A DNA stretch of 64,000 nt from Gnetum montanum. Lineage: Eukaryota > Streptophyta > Gnetopsida > Gnetales > Gnetaceae. The stretch is taken from contig MNCI01009146.1 in assembly GCA_015680685.1 (NCBI GenBank), forward strand, positions 202,558 to 266,557. Reading direction: 5' to 3'. Position 1 is the first letter of the stretch. Each line of letters begins with the position of its first letter. Below, in pieces: positions 11,306-23,019 of this stretch. The notes under the pieces were generated by a model that searched no databases, was not told the origin of the DNA, and worked only from the letters and a program-made list of their open reading frames with translations. Both the position numbers and the translations under genes were made by a program.

Positions 11306-12110
11306 TGACAAGGAGCTTCCATGGATTCCACAATCCAACCTCTCTCAATGTCACAAAAATAGAAAATTTGAACAAGAAAAGAACATGGAAGCTTCATTAT
11401 TTCTCAAATGAAGAAATTATAGCTGAAAGGAAGCATAAATTCCAAAGGACATAGAAAATATTCAATCCAATTCTCACACACTAAATCAAAGAAAACATGC
11501 ACTCATATGAATGATGATCAAGGCATCATGCTAAGATTCTATCTCTCTCTCTCTACTCTTCTCTAAACGTCCTATAGTCTCTCATTCTCTTTTCAAACAC
11601 TCTTGATCAAATTGAATGCGCAAGAGGTCTATTTATACCTTTTCCTACTTGTCTTTTCACCTTTCCTCTAATTTATCATTTAATTAAATGTTCATTAAAA
11701 TCTATGGAAGACATCTTTGAAGAATAGAAGACATCTCTCCTACGTGCATAAGTTATTAGAGAAGACACCTTTGAGGAATAGGAGATGTCTCTCTTGAGTG
11801 CCAAAGTTATTAGAGAAGACGTCTAATATGCAATGAAGATGTCCAACTATTAGTGAAGTTGTCTTTCCTAATAGGGTCAAAGTTAAAGGTACTTGTTTTG
11901 AGGCCTTAAACCTATGAACATCTCTAAACAAGTCCCATAGCCCCCAGAACATCCTAAAGTTATTAAAATCACTCCAAAAGACTCCCAAACATGTCAAAAT
12001 ACCTTGAAATCATTATCAACAAAACATCAATGAAATAAAAACATAAAAACTCACAAAAATCTATGCACAAACATATTAAGATTAATACATAGGCTAGGTG
12101 ATGTTCATTA
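11306..12110 (-). mobile_element. Solo LTR, 805 bp, minus strand, inside Tat-1 RT
   Basis: Bounded by 5-bp duplications GACCA. On the plus strand it starts TGACAAGG; on the minus strand it runs from TAATGAACATC (TG changed to TA) to CCTTGTCA. The minus strand carries a TATA box, GGTATAAATAG (about 11,627-11,637), followed by a CT/GA-rich tract (11,541-11,556 on the plus strand) near the expected transcript start. The upstream part holds repeated AGACATCTC/GAGATGTCT motifs (11,700-11,850). No internal coding region or second LTR is present, so it is best read as the product of LTR-LTR recombination. A relative is at about 35,740-36,060 on the plus strand. Confidence 0.85.
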
Positions 12111-12115
12111 GACCA
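12111..12115. repeat. Target-site duplication GACCA, right copy
   Basis: Right partner of the duplication at 11,301-11,305. Confidence 0.9.
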
Positions 12116-14660
12116 TGTGCATGACCTTAACCTTGTGTTGAAACAATATCTCATATATGAGCTTGGGCATAATCCTAGGAAGTGTGTCTTTGGTGTGAAA
12201 TCTAGTAAGATACTTGGCTTTCTAGTATCCAATATAGGATTATGTGTAGATCTTGATAAGGTTAAGATCATATCCAACTTGGTAGCACCAACTAACCTTA
12301 AGGAGCATTGGGTACTACAAGGTACATTACAATTTATCTGTAGGTTCATCACTAGGCTTATAGATACAACCTATACAACACATGCTTAAGAAAAGAGTTT
12401 AATATGAGTGTACAACTATATGCTAAGAAGCCTTTGAAAACCTTCAACAAGAGTTGGCACAACTACCCATAGTCTATCCACCATAAAAGGATAAAGCTTT
12501 TCACATCTACCTTACTATCTTGGACATGTCTATTGACTCTCTACTTTTTCAAAAAAAGGATGATGAGGTGGAGCTACCTGTATACTACCTAAACCATGTA
12601 TTAATTACTCATAAGACTTGATACACTAAAGTGGAGGAGTATTGTCTAACCTTGGTCTTCTCATTGAAGAGTGGAGACACTACCTCTTTAGGAGCTAGGT
12701 AAACACAATTTACAAGGATAATGTACTTTGAGCCATAACAACCAATATCTACAAGAGTATTTATATTGCTTATTAGAAAGCCATAATAGCCAAATTTGAA
12801 CTCCATTATATCTCTGAAGCATCAATGAAAGGCTTGCAATAACTACACAACTCATTGTTTCACTTGTACAAGACAACCATAGATCCTGAATTCCATGACA
12901 AGCATGTCAACATCATTAGTGACATACCAAAGGGCTATAAGAAATTATGTAGTTTGACGAAGCTCTAAAAACCCATGGGACTAGTGTTGTTGGCATCATA
13001 ATATTTGCATCTAGTGAGATCTTCTCCTTTTCTTACCATTTTTAATTCCCATGTACCAATAACATCATGGAGTATGAATGATTGATCATGGAAATAATGG
13101 TAGCTCATGACCAAGGGATTAAATGCTTGATAATTAAAGCTAATTCATAACTTGTGGTTAATCAAGTAATTGAGGTTTGTTCTTGCAAAGATAAACATCT
13201 ATAGCCTTATTGTGTATTAGAAAAAAAACTAATGCAACAATTTATAAACATTAGTATCCAACATGTACCCCAAACTAAGAACACATTACCTGATGCCATT
13301 GTTACCTTATCCCTAAGTGTGATGCTTAATGCCTTTAGTAAGTTACCTAACTTAATCATGAACTATGTTATTCCCATCACATAGAACACTGAAGGTGACT
13401 ATATAGCCACTATCAACACCACATCTCAAAAGAAGTGGTACAACGATATCAATTTTTACATAATGCATAGTGAATCTTCACAAGGCTTGACAACTTCTCA
13501 AAAGGATGTTATCCATAAAATATCAAATTAGTATGCCATTGTAGGAGATAACACATTATTTTGACAATCCTATGATGTCATATTGTTAGTGTGCTTAGGC
13601 AAGAATGAAGCCCACATAGTTCATGAGGATGTATGTCGAGGACATATAAGACCTAGAACCATAGCTGCTAAGATTAAACAACTAGGCTATTACTAGCCCT
13701 ATATGGAAAATGATTGCCTTCAAAAGGTTAAAACTTGTAACATTTGTTAATGACATAGCAACCTAATACATGTACCACCAACTCAGTTACACACTACTCA
13801 AATAAATTGGTCATTTCAATGGTGGGGATTGGACATCATTGGACCTATAACACCTAAGTATTTCATAGGGTAGAGCTTATAATCACTACAACCACATGCT
13901 TCATAGAGTGGATTGAAGCTATTTTTCTTAGGAAGACAACATCTCCACAACTTTGTAAATTCATACTCGATAACATAGTAGCCTATTATGGCATACATAT
14001 AACCATAGTCATGGATAATGGACCATAGTTTAGTGGCCAAGAAACAAAAGCCTTTTGTCAAGACCTAGTTATTTAACATTCATTTTTATCACCATATTAC
14101 CCTCAAGCTAATGGACAAGCTAAAGCTAGCAACAAAACTATTGTAAACATGCTTAGAAAGATGATGAAAAACAATAGATGCAAGTGATATGAGTGGCTTG
14201 TCCATGCACTTTGGGCCTATTGAACCACCTTTAGAACTACAACTAGAGTAGCACCATATAGCTTGGTTTATGATTCTAAAGTCACTTTGCCTCTTGAATT
14301 GTAGGTTCCATCATTGAAAGTAGCCTTATCAAACTTCATCAATAATTAAAAGATAAGGAGTTTTGTACCATGGACCTAGACTCGATGGAAGAGTAATGGG
14401 TGTGAATGCTTACTCACATTGAGAAATACCAGGAGAGATAGAAGAAATAGCACTACCATGATATAAATAAAAAAAAGATCAAGAAGGGATACCTATTCCT
14501 CAAGGTTGTTTGTGAGCATGCAAAAAAGTTCTTAGCCATCTGGGAAGATCCTTTCTTAATCACCAAGGCCTATGGCAATGGAGCCTTCAAGGTGGAAAAC
14601 ATAGATGGGAATGAGTTGGCCAGTCCTATTAATGATTCCTATCTAAAACCTTATTACATC
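12111..14660 (+). pseudogene. pol: Tat-1 pol: RT end, RNase H, second RNase H, integrase
   Basis: RT connection block at 12,117-12,390 (NPRKCVFGVKSSKILGFLVS). First RNase H at about 12,450-12,900 (LLFQKKDDEVELPVYY). A second, Tat-diagnostic RNase H at about 12,960-13,330 (PCTNNIMEYE and LVVNQVIE). Integrase zinc finger, HHCC type, at about 13,600-13,750 (ending TCNIC). Integrase core at 13,805-14,300 with WWGLDIIGP, IMDNGP and SPYYPQANGQ. The third catalytic residue, usually Glu after NGQA, reads Lys (about 14,120). A C-terminal region follows to the end near 14,660. The integrase would insert the DNA copy. Numerous stops show it is dead. Confidence 0.8.
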
Positions 14661-15688
14661 TAACATGTTTTCTTTATACATGCCAAAAATGACATCCACA
14701 ACCATAGTGACTAATAACAAGTGAGCTATAATTCTGTTCTCTATTTCTTTTGGTATAATAAGTTGGCTATAAAACTTTGTAATAACAAGAACCTATGATG
14801 ACTTGGTTTGCTCATTATATCATGTAGCCTTATGTATCACCATGTAACAAGGTGTTTTCTTTATCTTGTTTTCTTATCTTCTTGGAGTTGTGCTTGCATA
14901 ATGAAGCCTAGAGTCATAGCAAAGGTGCAAGTCATTATGGCAGCAAATTACCACATGACCTTGATGTGAAAGACTTGGTTAGCTTGTCCTTCCTTGCCAA
15001 GAGTTCTTATTCCACTTCACTCCTATTATTCATCCTTTGATCCATTGTCTAGTAGCCTAATTGTAACCTTCCTTTTACTAAAAAACAATGTTCACCTATG
15101 TTTGATACTCATGCATTATGGCCATTTGACCTCTCCTTAGTCATTCTCCACCAAGTCGATTGAATTTAAAGCATCTCATTCAACAGGAATACCAAATCAA
15201 ATCCATCTTTAACAGTCAAATGCTTCGAAGGTTTCACCCTGAAAACAAATATAAGCAAATAGCCAAGAATCGGAAAGGTTGATGAAGATTAAAAGATAGA
15301 TCAATGGCTTCAAACATGCAAAATAAGAATCCTAATGACCAAAGAAGTGTTGGAGAAAACTTTTGGTTGCTCAGAAACATTACTGAGTAACCAACACTTT
15401 GAAGCATGAAGCATGAAGACCACACTGATTAGCCAAAATGTCATGGCCATGATATAACAATGATTGTTAAGATATGAAACTCATTGTTAACCTTCATGAC
15501 CATTTCCTTGTAGCTAAATATGAAATTTATCCTATATCATCTCATCATAATTTTATCCTATTATCACAAGCACTCTTTGGCATGGTTTGACATTATAGGA
15601 TCAAGCACAAAGAGGAACATTGGTGATGGACCCATAGTGGTTTTTTGTATTCTTTTTCAATGTCTCTCAAGTTAATCCTCCAAACATC
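14661..15688 (+). other. Tat-1 3' untranslated region
   Basis: Non-coding stretch between integrase and the polypurine tract. A segment near 14,875-14,930 (cttggagttgtgcttgcata) resembles 57,840-57,890 of the gag-pro-only element (cttggagttttgtttgtaga). The stretch just before the LTR is also shared, which supports a common 3' end of the two elements. Confidence 0.5.
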
Positions 15689-15704
15689 AACAAAGAGGAG
15701 CCAA
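15689..15704 (+). other. Polypurine tract of Tat-1
   Basis: ACAAAGAGGAGCCAA directly precedes the LTR start TGAAACACC. The gag-pro-only element has ACAAATAGGGGCCAA at the equivalent place (58,757-58,771). It would prime plus-strand DNA synthesis. Confidence 0.75.
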
Positions 15705-17034
15705 TGAAACACCACTAATAGAATTCATGTTATAACTTGTTATCTTCATCAACCAACTTGAGGCAAGATTTTATTACAAATATAAGGTTTGTGGCCCATG
15801 AGCTATATTCTTACATACTTTACCTTATTGGGGTTGAAAAATTCCTCATAAGTTTTTATTGCCTTACTTCTCATGTGGAAAAAGTAATGTCATGTCTATA
15901 TTTGGACTTGGGAAGGCTAAAAATCCCTTGGGAACTATCAAATTTGGCATTTTCATGGGCTTTATGGTGGTTATGGCCCTGAATATGTTAGAGTTGCACA
16001 CACCTAGCATTGGAGTTGTTGAGTTTTTCATTTTCCTAGGAATGGCTTGTGTAGTCATCATAAGTTCTAGTAGTTGTAGCATGGCCAACATATTCTTCTC
16101 AAATTCTTAGCAATCTCCACATGGACAAGGTAGTCACCATAGTTTCTAAAAAATCTTGATGATGCCAATGTAACTCTCCAAGGCTAGCATAGTTGAGGTG
16201 AAGCCAACATAGTCACAAAAGTCCTTCTACTATTTTTAGTATCTGGTGTGGTTTTGATCATTCTAGGATGTCAAAAATTACCACAAATGGACAACTATGT
16301 TGGGAATTATGGCCTATTGCACTAGAAAACAACACCAATTTGTCAACAATCATGGAAAAAATTTTCAACCTAAAATCAACAACCTTGGAGCCTATAATAG
16401 CCAAACTTAAACACCTTATTCAAGTGTGGAACATTTTTTCAACCTAACAATCTTTGCAACCTTAGGAACATTGAACCCATTTGGCATTTGTAAGACTTTT
16501 TTAGTAAGTTGAAATCTACCTGGGCATCAAAAACTCTTAGTGTATCCCCATTGCAACATGAGTCAAACACCAACATTTACACCACCAATAATCAAGGTTG
16601 CATATTCAAGTGAAAACTACAACAAGCTCTTAGTGATCAAAGTTGGGAAGTACCTAAATCATGGAGTTTGACTATAAAACATAACTTACCAGCTTCAATA
16701 AGCTTCAAGCTCCATTCAATTAGGCTTATTATGCATTTAAGCACATAATATTTACTCTTTAAACTTTATTCCTTAAGCATTTTGCTACTTTAGTAAAGTT
16801 TACAGTTCATTTGTTATGTAGAATCTATTTCAAGTTTTAATTTCTATGTTTATTTTTCATTCAAATATGCAATTTTTTTCTTTGTTTACATTCTTTAATT
16901 TCATAGGTAATTGACTAGACCATCTAGGGCACCTTGAATCCTCTTTCTCAAAGGCCCTTGGAATTCAAGGTCAAAACTATTTCCACAACCAAGATTTTTG
17001 GTTTTTTGCAACAATCGAAGTTTTTAGGTGCAAT
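15705..17034 (+). mobile_element. Tat-1 3' LTR
   Basis: Starts TGAAACACCACTAA, as both LTRs of the element at 51,690-60,171 do. Later blocks also match in order: a T-rich stretch with ACAGTTCAT near 16,800, and GACCATCTAGGGCACCTTG at about 16,918-16,937 against GATCATCCAAGGCACTCT in the other family member. Ends near 17,034. It contains copies of the ~187-bp array core (16,188-16,222; 16,291). No clear TATA box survives. Confidence 0.7.
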
Positions 17035-17089
17035 AGTTAGAAAATAAAACATCAAAGGTTCAAAACACAAATATACCAAATGGTAAGGT

Positions 17090-18075
17090 GTAGGGTATAG
17101 GGATATCTCTTCTAATTCCATTTTCCTTACTCTGCAGATGGTTTTTGTAGTGTTTAGGCTCTATAGAGATGCCATGGAAGGCTAAGAGATATCTAGGTTA
17201 TGTAGCAATCATCTTAGGAGAAACATCCCACATGTGAGTAAGATGTTCCAGTTCTCAAATGAGACATCACATAGGTTGAGAGATGTCTTATACATAGGTT
17301 AGATGTCCTAGATATAGTGGAGATGTCCCACTTGCATTCTTGGTTTGATAATGAGATGTATATCTTAGGGAGACATCCTAGCTCAAAGTGAGACATGTTA
17401 GCCTTCATGGAGATTTCTTTTACCACATAGAAATGTCTCTTCTACAAGTTGTGTTTGTCACTAGGAAAACTTAGAAAAGGTCTAGGATGATCCATACAAC
17501 TAGGAAAACTTCTAAATTGGCCATTCTGAATTGAAAAATAGTTAAACAAGAGGGAAAAAGATAGAAACATCATAAAGCTCCTCAAGTTGAGTTGGGGAAA
17601 GATTTCTAAGTTTCTTGTCTTGGTTTTTCAATAAATATTGTATTTGTTTCTTCATGAGATATCATGAGAATAGTTGATGAGATTATGTAACAGATGTTAA
17701 GAAAGCACATTGAGTGAGTATAAGATTATGGTTGTAGCTTCAAGGTCATTTGTATGTGTTTAGTCTATGTATTCTTATATTCTTACTTATGTATTGAGAT
17801 CTTAGTCTTGAGTTTTCAGAGATATTTTCTAATGGTTATACCTTGAATTGAGATCAATTTTTGTGTGATTATAGAGCCTTATGCTTTGCAATATTATTTG
17901 AGTATGGTGGATGTTTTGGATGTTTCATGGGTTGTGGAATGCCGATGTAATCTTCTATGCATTATTTGAAGATAGCTAGTTTTCTTATTTTCTAGAATAT
18001 AATATTGTCTTTTATAATATTTTGATTTAGTGGAATTGAAGATTAATTTCTATTAAAGTAAACCTACTCCAACAT
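17090..18075 (+). repeat. Chr-A 5' LTR
   Basis: Starts TGTAGGGTATAGGGATATCTC. The part at 17,150-17,470 carries many GAGATGTC/GACATC motifs. It aligns along its length with 21,496-22,425, including the shared segment ...GATAGCTAGTTTTCTT... near the end. A weak primer-site remnant (ATTATTATGAGATC, compared with TGGTATCAGAGC) lies at about 18,085. Confidence 0.8.
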
Positions 18076-18140
18076 TATTATTATGAGATCTTTTGGTTGA
18101 TTATTGCTTGAAATTCATTGTAGATATTTATCAAATTCAG

Positions 18141-19395
18141 ATGACACCTAAGAAACTAAAGGTACAAGTCATAAATAGAGAAATGGAGAGCATGAAATTT
18201 ATCTTTCAGTTAATTGTTTCTTATTTAGACAAAATTAGTTTTAGAGCATATTGAATGTAGGTCTTATTTTTATTCTAACATGTAGAGATGATGACATGAC
18301 TGTAGGTACTACTTCTATTTTGACATGTAGAGACTATGAGTACTAACATTTATAGAGTGAAGAATTATCCTAGCCAAGTGATAGGAATGAAAAGGAAGGA
18401 AAATCTTGCTATGGAAATATTAGAATCCATCAACCAAGGATGCTAATGGAAGAAAAGCTAATTCCTCATGTCAAAACTCCAAGAGCTCCATCACTAGTCA
18501 CTACTTCTCATGCAAGATTAATGAGAAAGATGAAGCAAGGCTTTCTAAAATGTTTAGAAATGTTGCCAAACTTTCATATGTATAACTAAAGGCTCTTAAT
18601 GATGTAGATGGCACCAATTATTTCTTAAGTTTGCTCAAGGTACTTGACAAACACTTTAAGTTGGAAGAGATACCAAACTAATTAAAGATACCTATTGCTA
18701 AATCCATATTAGAAGGTATGGCTTCTACTTAGTAAGAAAAGTAGTCCCAAGCTTAAAAAAGATAAAATGATCAATCCATTATGGATTGGAACCTAATGAA
18801 ATACAAATTGGAAAGATAATTTTAATAGTCTTATCAAAACTAAGAGACAATTATGAAGTTGAAATTTCTAAGATAAGGTAACAAAGATGTCAAGGATCTC
18901 TACCTTGAATTTTGTGGACCATTTTCTCAAGATAAGGTAAATTGGAAGAAATACAAATAGGCTTCAATACTTTTAGAAGGTCTTAAAATGGCATATTAAC
19001 AAGATTTGTTATTGTATAAGTCATAAACTATTAATGAGGATTATGATTTGGTATTCGAAGCAAAGAAGAAACCAAACGGATTTGGAAACAAGAACAAACA
19101 AAATTCTAAGGTAAAGGATAATAGATCCAAGTTAAAGAAGGAATCCAAGTCCAAATATAAAGACAAGGATGGCTACCATGACAAGAATATTGAAATGTAT
19201 GATTAGAAGGAAAAAATCAAGGATCAAGGTAAGGGAGGCAAAGGTCAAGGTAGCAACTCATCAAAGATTCAATGCTTCAAGTGTGAAGAATGAGGACACA
19301 AGCAATGGAAATTTCCACTTCACAAGGCATCCAAGGGCAAATATGTTCAAACCATCAAAGTAGAGGAGACATCAACCCAAGCTCTTCAGAGAGAT
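18141..19395 (+). pseudogene. gag: Chr-A gag, decayed
   Basis: The start is chosen at ATG 18,141 (MTPKKLKVQ), which matches the gag start of the relative at 23,926. The capsid-like part runs to about 19,060 (including LLKVLDKHF and LEGMAST). A basic linker rich in Lys follows, then a zinc knuckle at 19,265-19,316 (CFKCEE-stop-GHKQW) in which one position is a TGA stop and the last Cys is Phe. Gag would package RNA in a virus-like particle. Several nonsense codons are present. Confidence 0.75.
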
Positions 19396-20290
19396 AATCC
19401 TAATGCTTTCAATATTGAGAAAATTTTTTAATTAAATTCTTATGTATCCATGATGAATGTAAATAGATGAGACCATCCTAATAAGAAAATACTATTTCAA
19501 ATTGGGGTTAGATATTCACATAGTTTGGAATGGATTCATATTTTGATTAACTTGAGAGCCCAATAAAATGTTAGTTTGTCTAGGATAGTTGCTTGAGTAG
19601 GTTTGGTAACTAAACCTTATCCAATATGCTACAAGGTACATTGGCTATCTAGGAATTACTCTCAAGAGGCAAGAGAGCAATGTTTTTTCAAATTTAAATT
19701 TAACATTTTTCATGATGTTGTGAGATGTGATGTACTTCTAATTGATTATGCTGATGTAATTATTAATATAACTTGGAATTTTTATAATGATGTTTAGTTT
19801 GAAGGAGCAAGAAATGTATGGATTGTAGCTAGACCTAAAGAAATCCATGAGTTGATTCCTATGATAACTAAATAAGTGAGGCAACAAAGCTCACTAAAAC
19901 ATTTCTTAATCTTTTAAGCAAGAAGGAATACATTAAGGAGCATGATGAAACTTATTTTATTTTTATTATGGTATCAATAGCTGCTTATAATCATGATGAT
20001 GCATAGGTAGAACTTTCAACAAGTGTTCTAGGCTTGAAGGAGATGTTTCCTAAGGTCTTCAAAGGGAAATTAGATGAATTGCCACCAATGAGGAATGTTC
20101 AACATCAAATTGATTTCATTCCTAGTGCTACCATTTCTAACAAGAGAGAATACTAGATGGCATCTAATCAGCCAAAATAATTGCAAAGGTAACTAAAGGA
20201 GTTACTTGCAAATGGTTTTTTGAGGAAATCCATTTCACCTCATGGAGTTCCAATAGTTCTCGTGTGAAAGAAGAAGCACAAAAGTTGAAA
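19396..20290 (+). pseudogene. pol: Chr-A protease and truncated RT start
   Basis: Protease-like sequence at about 19,500-19,860 (KPYPICYKVHWLS, EQCFFKFKF, DVLLIDYADVI) fits the chromovirus protease pattern, but the active-site Asp motif is destroyed. The linker to RT follows (FPKVFKGKLDELPPMRN, about 20,050-20,100). RT begins at about 20,200 (LLANGFLRKSISPHGVPIV), then jumps near 20,275-20,290 to sequence that in the relative lies after RNase H (LSRMHVVDFKIPHVKGM). This corresponds to loss of about 1.1 kb. Confidence 0.65.
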
Positions 20291-21166
20291 AACAATGTGC
20301 TAGCTCATACATTATCTAGAATGCATGTGGTAGATTTCAAGATACCTCATGTGAAAGGTATGAAAGATTTTTCTAATTTATATGAACATGATGTTGAATT
20401 CTTTGAAGAAAGAAAACCATTGAATTTTGGAACTCCTATGTGAAATATTGAAGCTTGAAGCTTTGATGATATTGCATAGCCATATGTTGAACATCAATTT
20501 GAATCAAAGATGGATAGAAGAAATCATGATGAGGTAAGTGAGTCTAAACATTACCTTGCAACTAGTAGTAATATCTCTCATGTGGAAGCTAGTGTAATGG
20601 ATGCTACTTTTTCACTTTCGATTTGTAGTGGTTTGTTCCATTGTGATGATGAGAATTAAGATCATTATGGTGATTATGTTGAAGTTGTGAGTTATGTTGT
20701 GAATGATTGGAGTAATATACCTTTAGATGCCATTTCTAGTAGGAAAAATAATAATAATGATAATATTTCTAATTCTACATTTGATAATGATGTCTATAGT
20801 AGTATTCAATATAAGAAGACTATTATTGATGTTGATGTTAACATTGATAGTGATGAATTGGATTACCTTAGTTGTGAAATGGATTAACATCATGAAGATA
20901 ATTTACATCATGGGTTTGATGGTGGAGAAAGGATGAGTGAGAAATTTCAAATACCAAGAAGGAGAACAAGGCTAAGGAGAGAGTCCTCAAGAGAAATGGA
21001 GATAAGCAAAAACCTATTTTTTGTTGGTAACTTAGTTTCAACGTCCTTGAAGAAGAAGGAGTTGAGAGATGTTTACTTCTTAAAGTTGAAAGCCAAGAAG
21101 ACATGGCCTTTCAAAAATAATGTTAAGATCAATGATAATAATTTTGAAATTAACTTACCAAAGTGA
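20291..21166 (+). pseudogene. pol: Chr-A post-RNase H remnant, acidic segment and integrase tail
   Basis: After the deletion junction, the frame continues through HVKGM-type sequence to about 20,430. An Asp/Asn/Ser-rich stretch at about 20,520-20,890 (for example DDEN, KNNNNDNISNSTFDND, DVDVNIDSDELD) follows. At 20,930-21,166 comes the integrase C-terminal tail: ESSREMEISKN, then LKAKKTWPFK and INDNNFEINLPK. The integrase catalytic core is absent. The acidic stretch has no counterpart that I can see in the relative. Confidence 0.6.
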
Positions 21167-21495
21167 TGTTGGTTTTTCTTTTATGTTTAATATTTTAGAT
21201 CTTATGCACTATCATGGACTAGTTGATGATGAAACCATATAAGATGCCATTGATGAGTTGAAGAGGGCTATTGATCAGTCCAAGCCTTTAATGAAGAGAA
21301 ATATAATCGTACTAATTATAAAGAAGTTTCAAGCACTTGAGGAATGCAAAGGCATGAGTACTTGATTTATTGAAAGGATGTATCCACTAATGATGTTGTA
21401 TCAATTCATAAGAGCAAACCTCTTAAGTGGAGATTCACTGCTACCCCTATTCTCTTATTCACATGAGTTTACTTTTTAAAGGGTGGGAAAGCTAG

Positions 21496-22425
21496 TGTCA
21501 TGAAACCTATTTCAATTCCTCTTTCTCTTCCCTATAAATGATTTAGGCTCTGTGGAAATGTCTTGGAAGTTTAAGAAATGTTTGGTCTATGTAGTAGTCA
21601 TCTCAAGAGAGATGTCCCACATGTGAGTGAGACATACTAGCTCTCAGGGAAGACATCTCATAGGTTGGAAGACATCCCACAATCAATGGATAGGTTTCAC
21701 CTACATTCTAGATTTGATAGTGAGACATCTCTCACATACCTTAGATATCTCAAGGGGATGTCTCCTACTAGACAAATATGTCTCTCCTGCAAGTTGTGTT
21801 TGTCAATAAGATGACCCAAGGAAGGCTTGAGACAACCTGTATAGCTAGGAAAACTTATGAATTGACTATTTAAAATTGGAAAAAACCTAAATAAGAGAAG
21901 AAAAAAAATAGATACATCATGCAGATCCTCAATTTGAGTTGGAAAAATATTTCTAGGTTTCTTATCTTGGGCTTTTAATAAACATTCTATGTGTTTCTTT
22001 ATCATATTTCATGAGTAGAGTTGATGAGATTATGCAAGAGATGTCATGAGAGCACACTAAGCAAGTACATGATTGTGGTTACAACTTCAAAGTGAATTAT
22101 GTGCATTCAATCTATGTGTTCTTTTATTATTTATTATGAGTTAAGATCTCAGTATTGAGTTGTGGAAGAGATTCTCTATTAGTTATACCTTGCATTAATA
22201 TTAATTGTTGTGTGGTTGTCAAACCTTATGCTCTACAATATCATTTGATTGTGGTGAGTGTTTTTTATGTTTTGTGAGTTATGGAATCTTGATGTAACCT
22301 TCGATTAATTAACTAAAGATAGCTAGTTTTCTTGTTTTCTAGCATATCGAATTATGTTTCATAATATCTAGATTTAGTGGTATTAAAGGTTAATTTCTAT
22401 TCAAATGAAATTACTCTAGGGTATC
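21496..22425 (+). repeat. Chr-A 3' LTR
   Basis: Starts TGTCATGAAACC after a purine-rich AAAGGGTGGGAAAGC tract. Matches the 5' LTR throughout, including the GAGATGTC-rich block (21,600-21,800) and the CAAGTTGTGTTTGTCA segment. A GGGTATCTAAGG sequence follows its end; it resembles a primer site but may be chance. Confidence 0.8.
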
Positions 22426-23019
22426 TAAGGTAGGGGATTTACAATACATATCTCATAAAGTTGAAGATCCATAATCACAAATTTTTGATATGATCAATTC
22501 TAAAAACATAAGATATATAAAATCCATATGAGATGCTAATCGCTAATGACATTAACTACTAAATCATTCTTTTCCAAATCAACACTAGATGTAGCATGAT
22601 AGAATAAGGTTCCACAAAGAATAAGACATAGTAGCATCTTTAGATATCCTAGAATTACACAACAATCATTAGTATCCAAATTTTGATAAATTCACTTATT
22701 GATATAATCAAATCCTAGCAACCCTCATAGAATAGAACTCATATAAATTTTATAATAGGATACATTTAATCCAGTTCCTAAGAAAATAAAACCATAAATA
22801 GTACTTTGTTTATATCCCAAAGAAATAAAAGAAATATTCGTAGTATCTGAATATAATAATCAAGGTGTTAATATTTTTTTCTAAATATATAAAATCTACA
22901 TCTTTAATACTATATTGTAATACGCTTCCACCTAACCTTAGGAGAAAAGAAATTACATATGATCAAACCTTGGACTGTGAAAGATCTTGGTGAGAAAGTT
23001 CAATTGGAATGACCTATGG
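22426..23019. other. Unassigned AT-rich spacer
   Basis: Lies between the two chromovirus-like elements. No frame, repeat or LTR relation recognised. Confidence 0.5.

Larger units (their letters stand above)
1000..17034 (+). mobile_element. Tat-1: decayed Tat-lineage Ty3/gypsy retrotransposon
   Basis: Order on the plus strand: gag-protease (about 1.0-4.0 kb), a 33-bp minisatellite, about 6 kb of non-coding repeats, RT, RNase H, a second RNase H, integrase (10.4-14.7 kb), 3' untranslated region, polypurine tract (15,689-15,704) and 3' LTR (15,705-17,034). Two RNase H domains before integrase and the DDG-type protease point to the Tat lineage. The 5' LTR is not visible. Nonsense codons and frameshifts occur throughout. 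An 805-bp solo LTR is inserted in the RT. The 3' LTR start, TGAAACACCACTAA, is the same as that of the gag-pro-only element at 51,690. Whether the 4.3-10.4 kb region belongs to the element or is a later insertion is open. Confidence 0.75.
17090..22425 (+). mobile_element. Chromovirus-like Ty3/gypsy element, internally deleted (Chr-A)
   Basis: Two LTRs (17,090-18,075 and 21,496-22,425) flank a gag-protease region, a short start of RT, then a jump straight to the sequence after RNase H, an acidic segment and the integrase tail. Compared with its relative at 23,020-29,046 it lacks most of RT, RNase H and the integrase core. It inserted about 55 bases beyond the end of the Tat-1 LTR. I could not settle a target duplication. 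Confidence 0.75.

Noticed and set aside
11541-11556. (CT)n tract as an independent microsatellite feature
   Set aside because: It lies at the expected transcript-start region of the minus-strand solo LTR and is better described as part of that LTR.
17085-22430. TAAGG on both sides of Chr-A as a target duplication
   Set aside because: The right TAAGG would put the LTR end at ...GTATC instead of the expected CA, several bases past where the LTR copies stop aligning, so the match may be chance.
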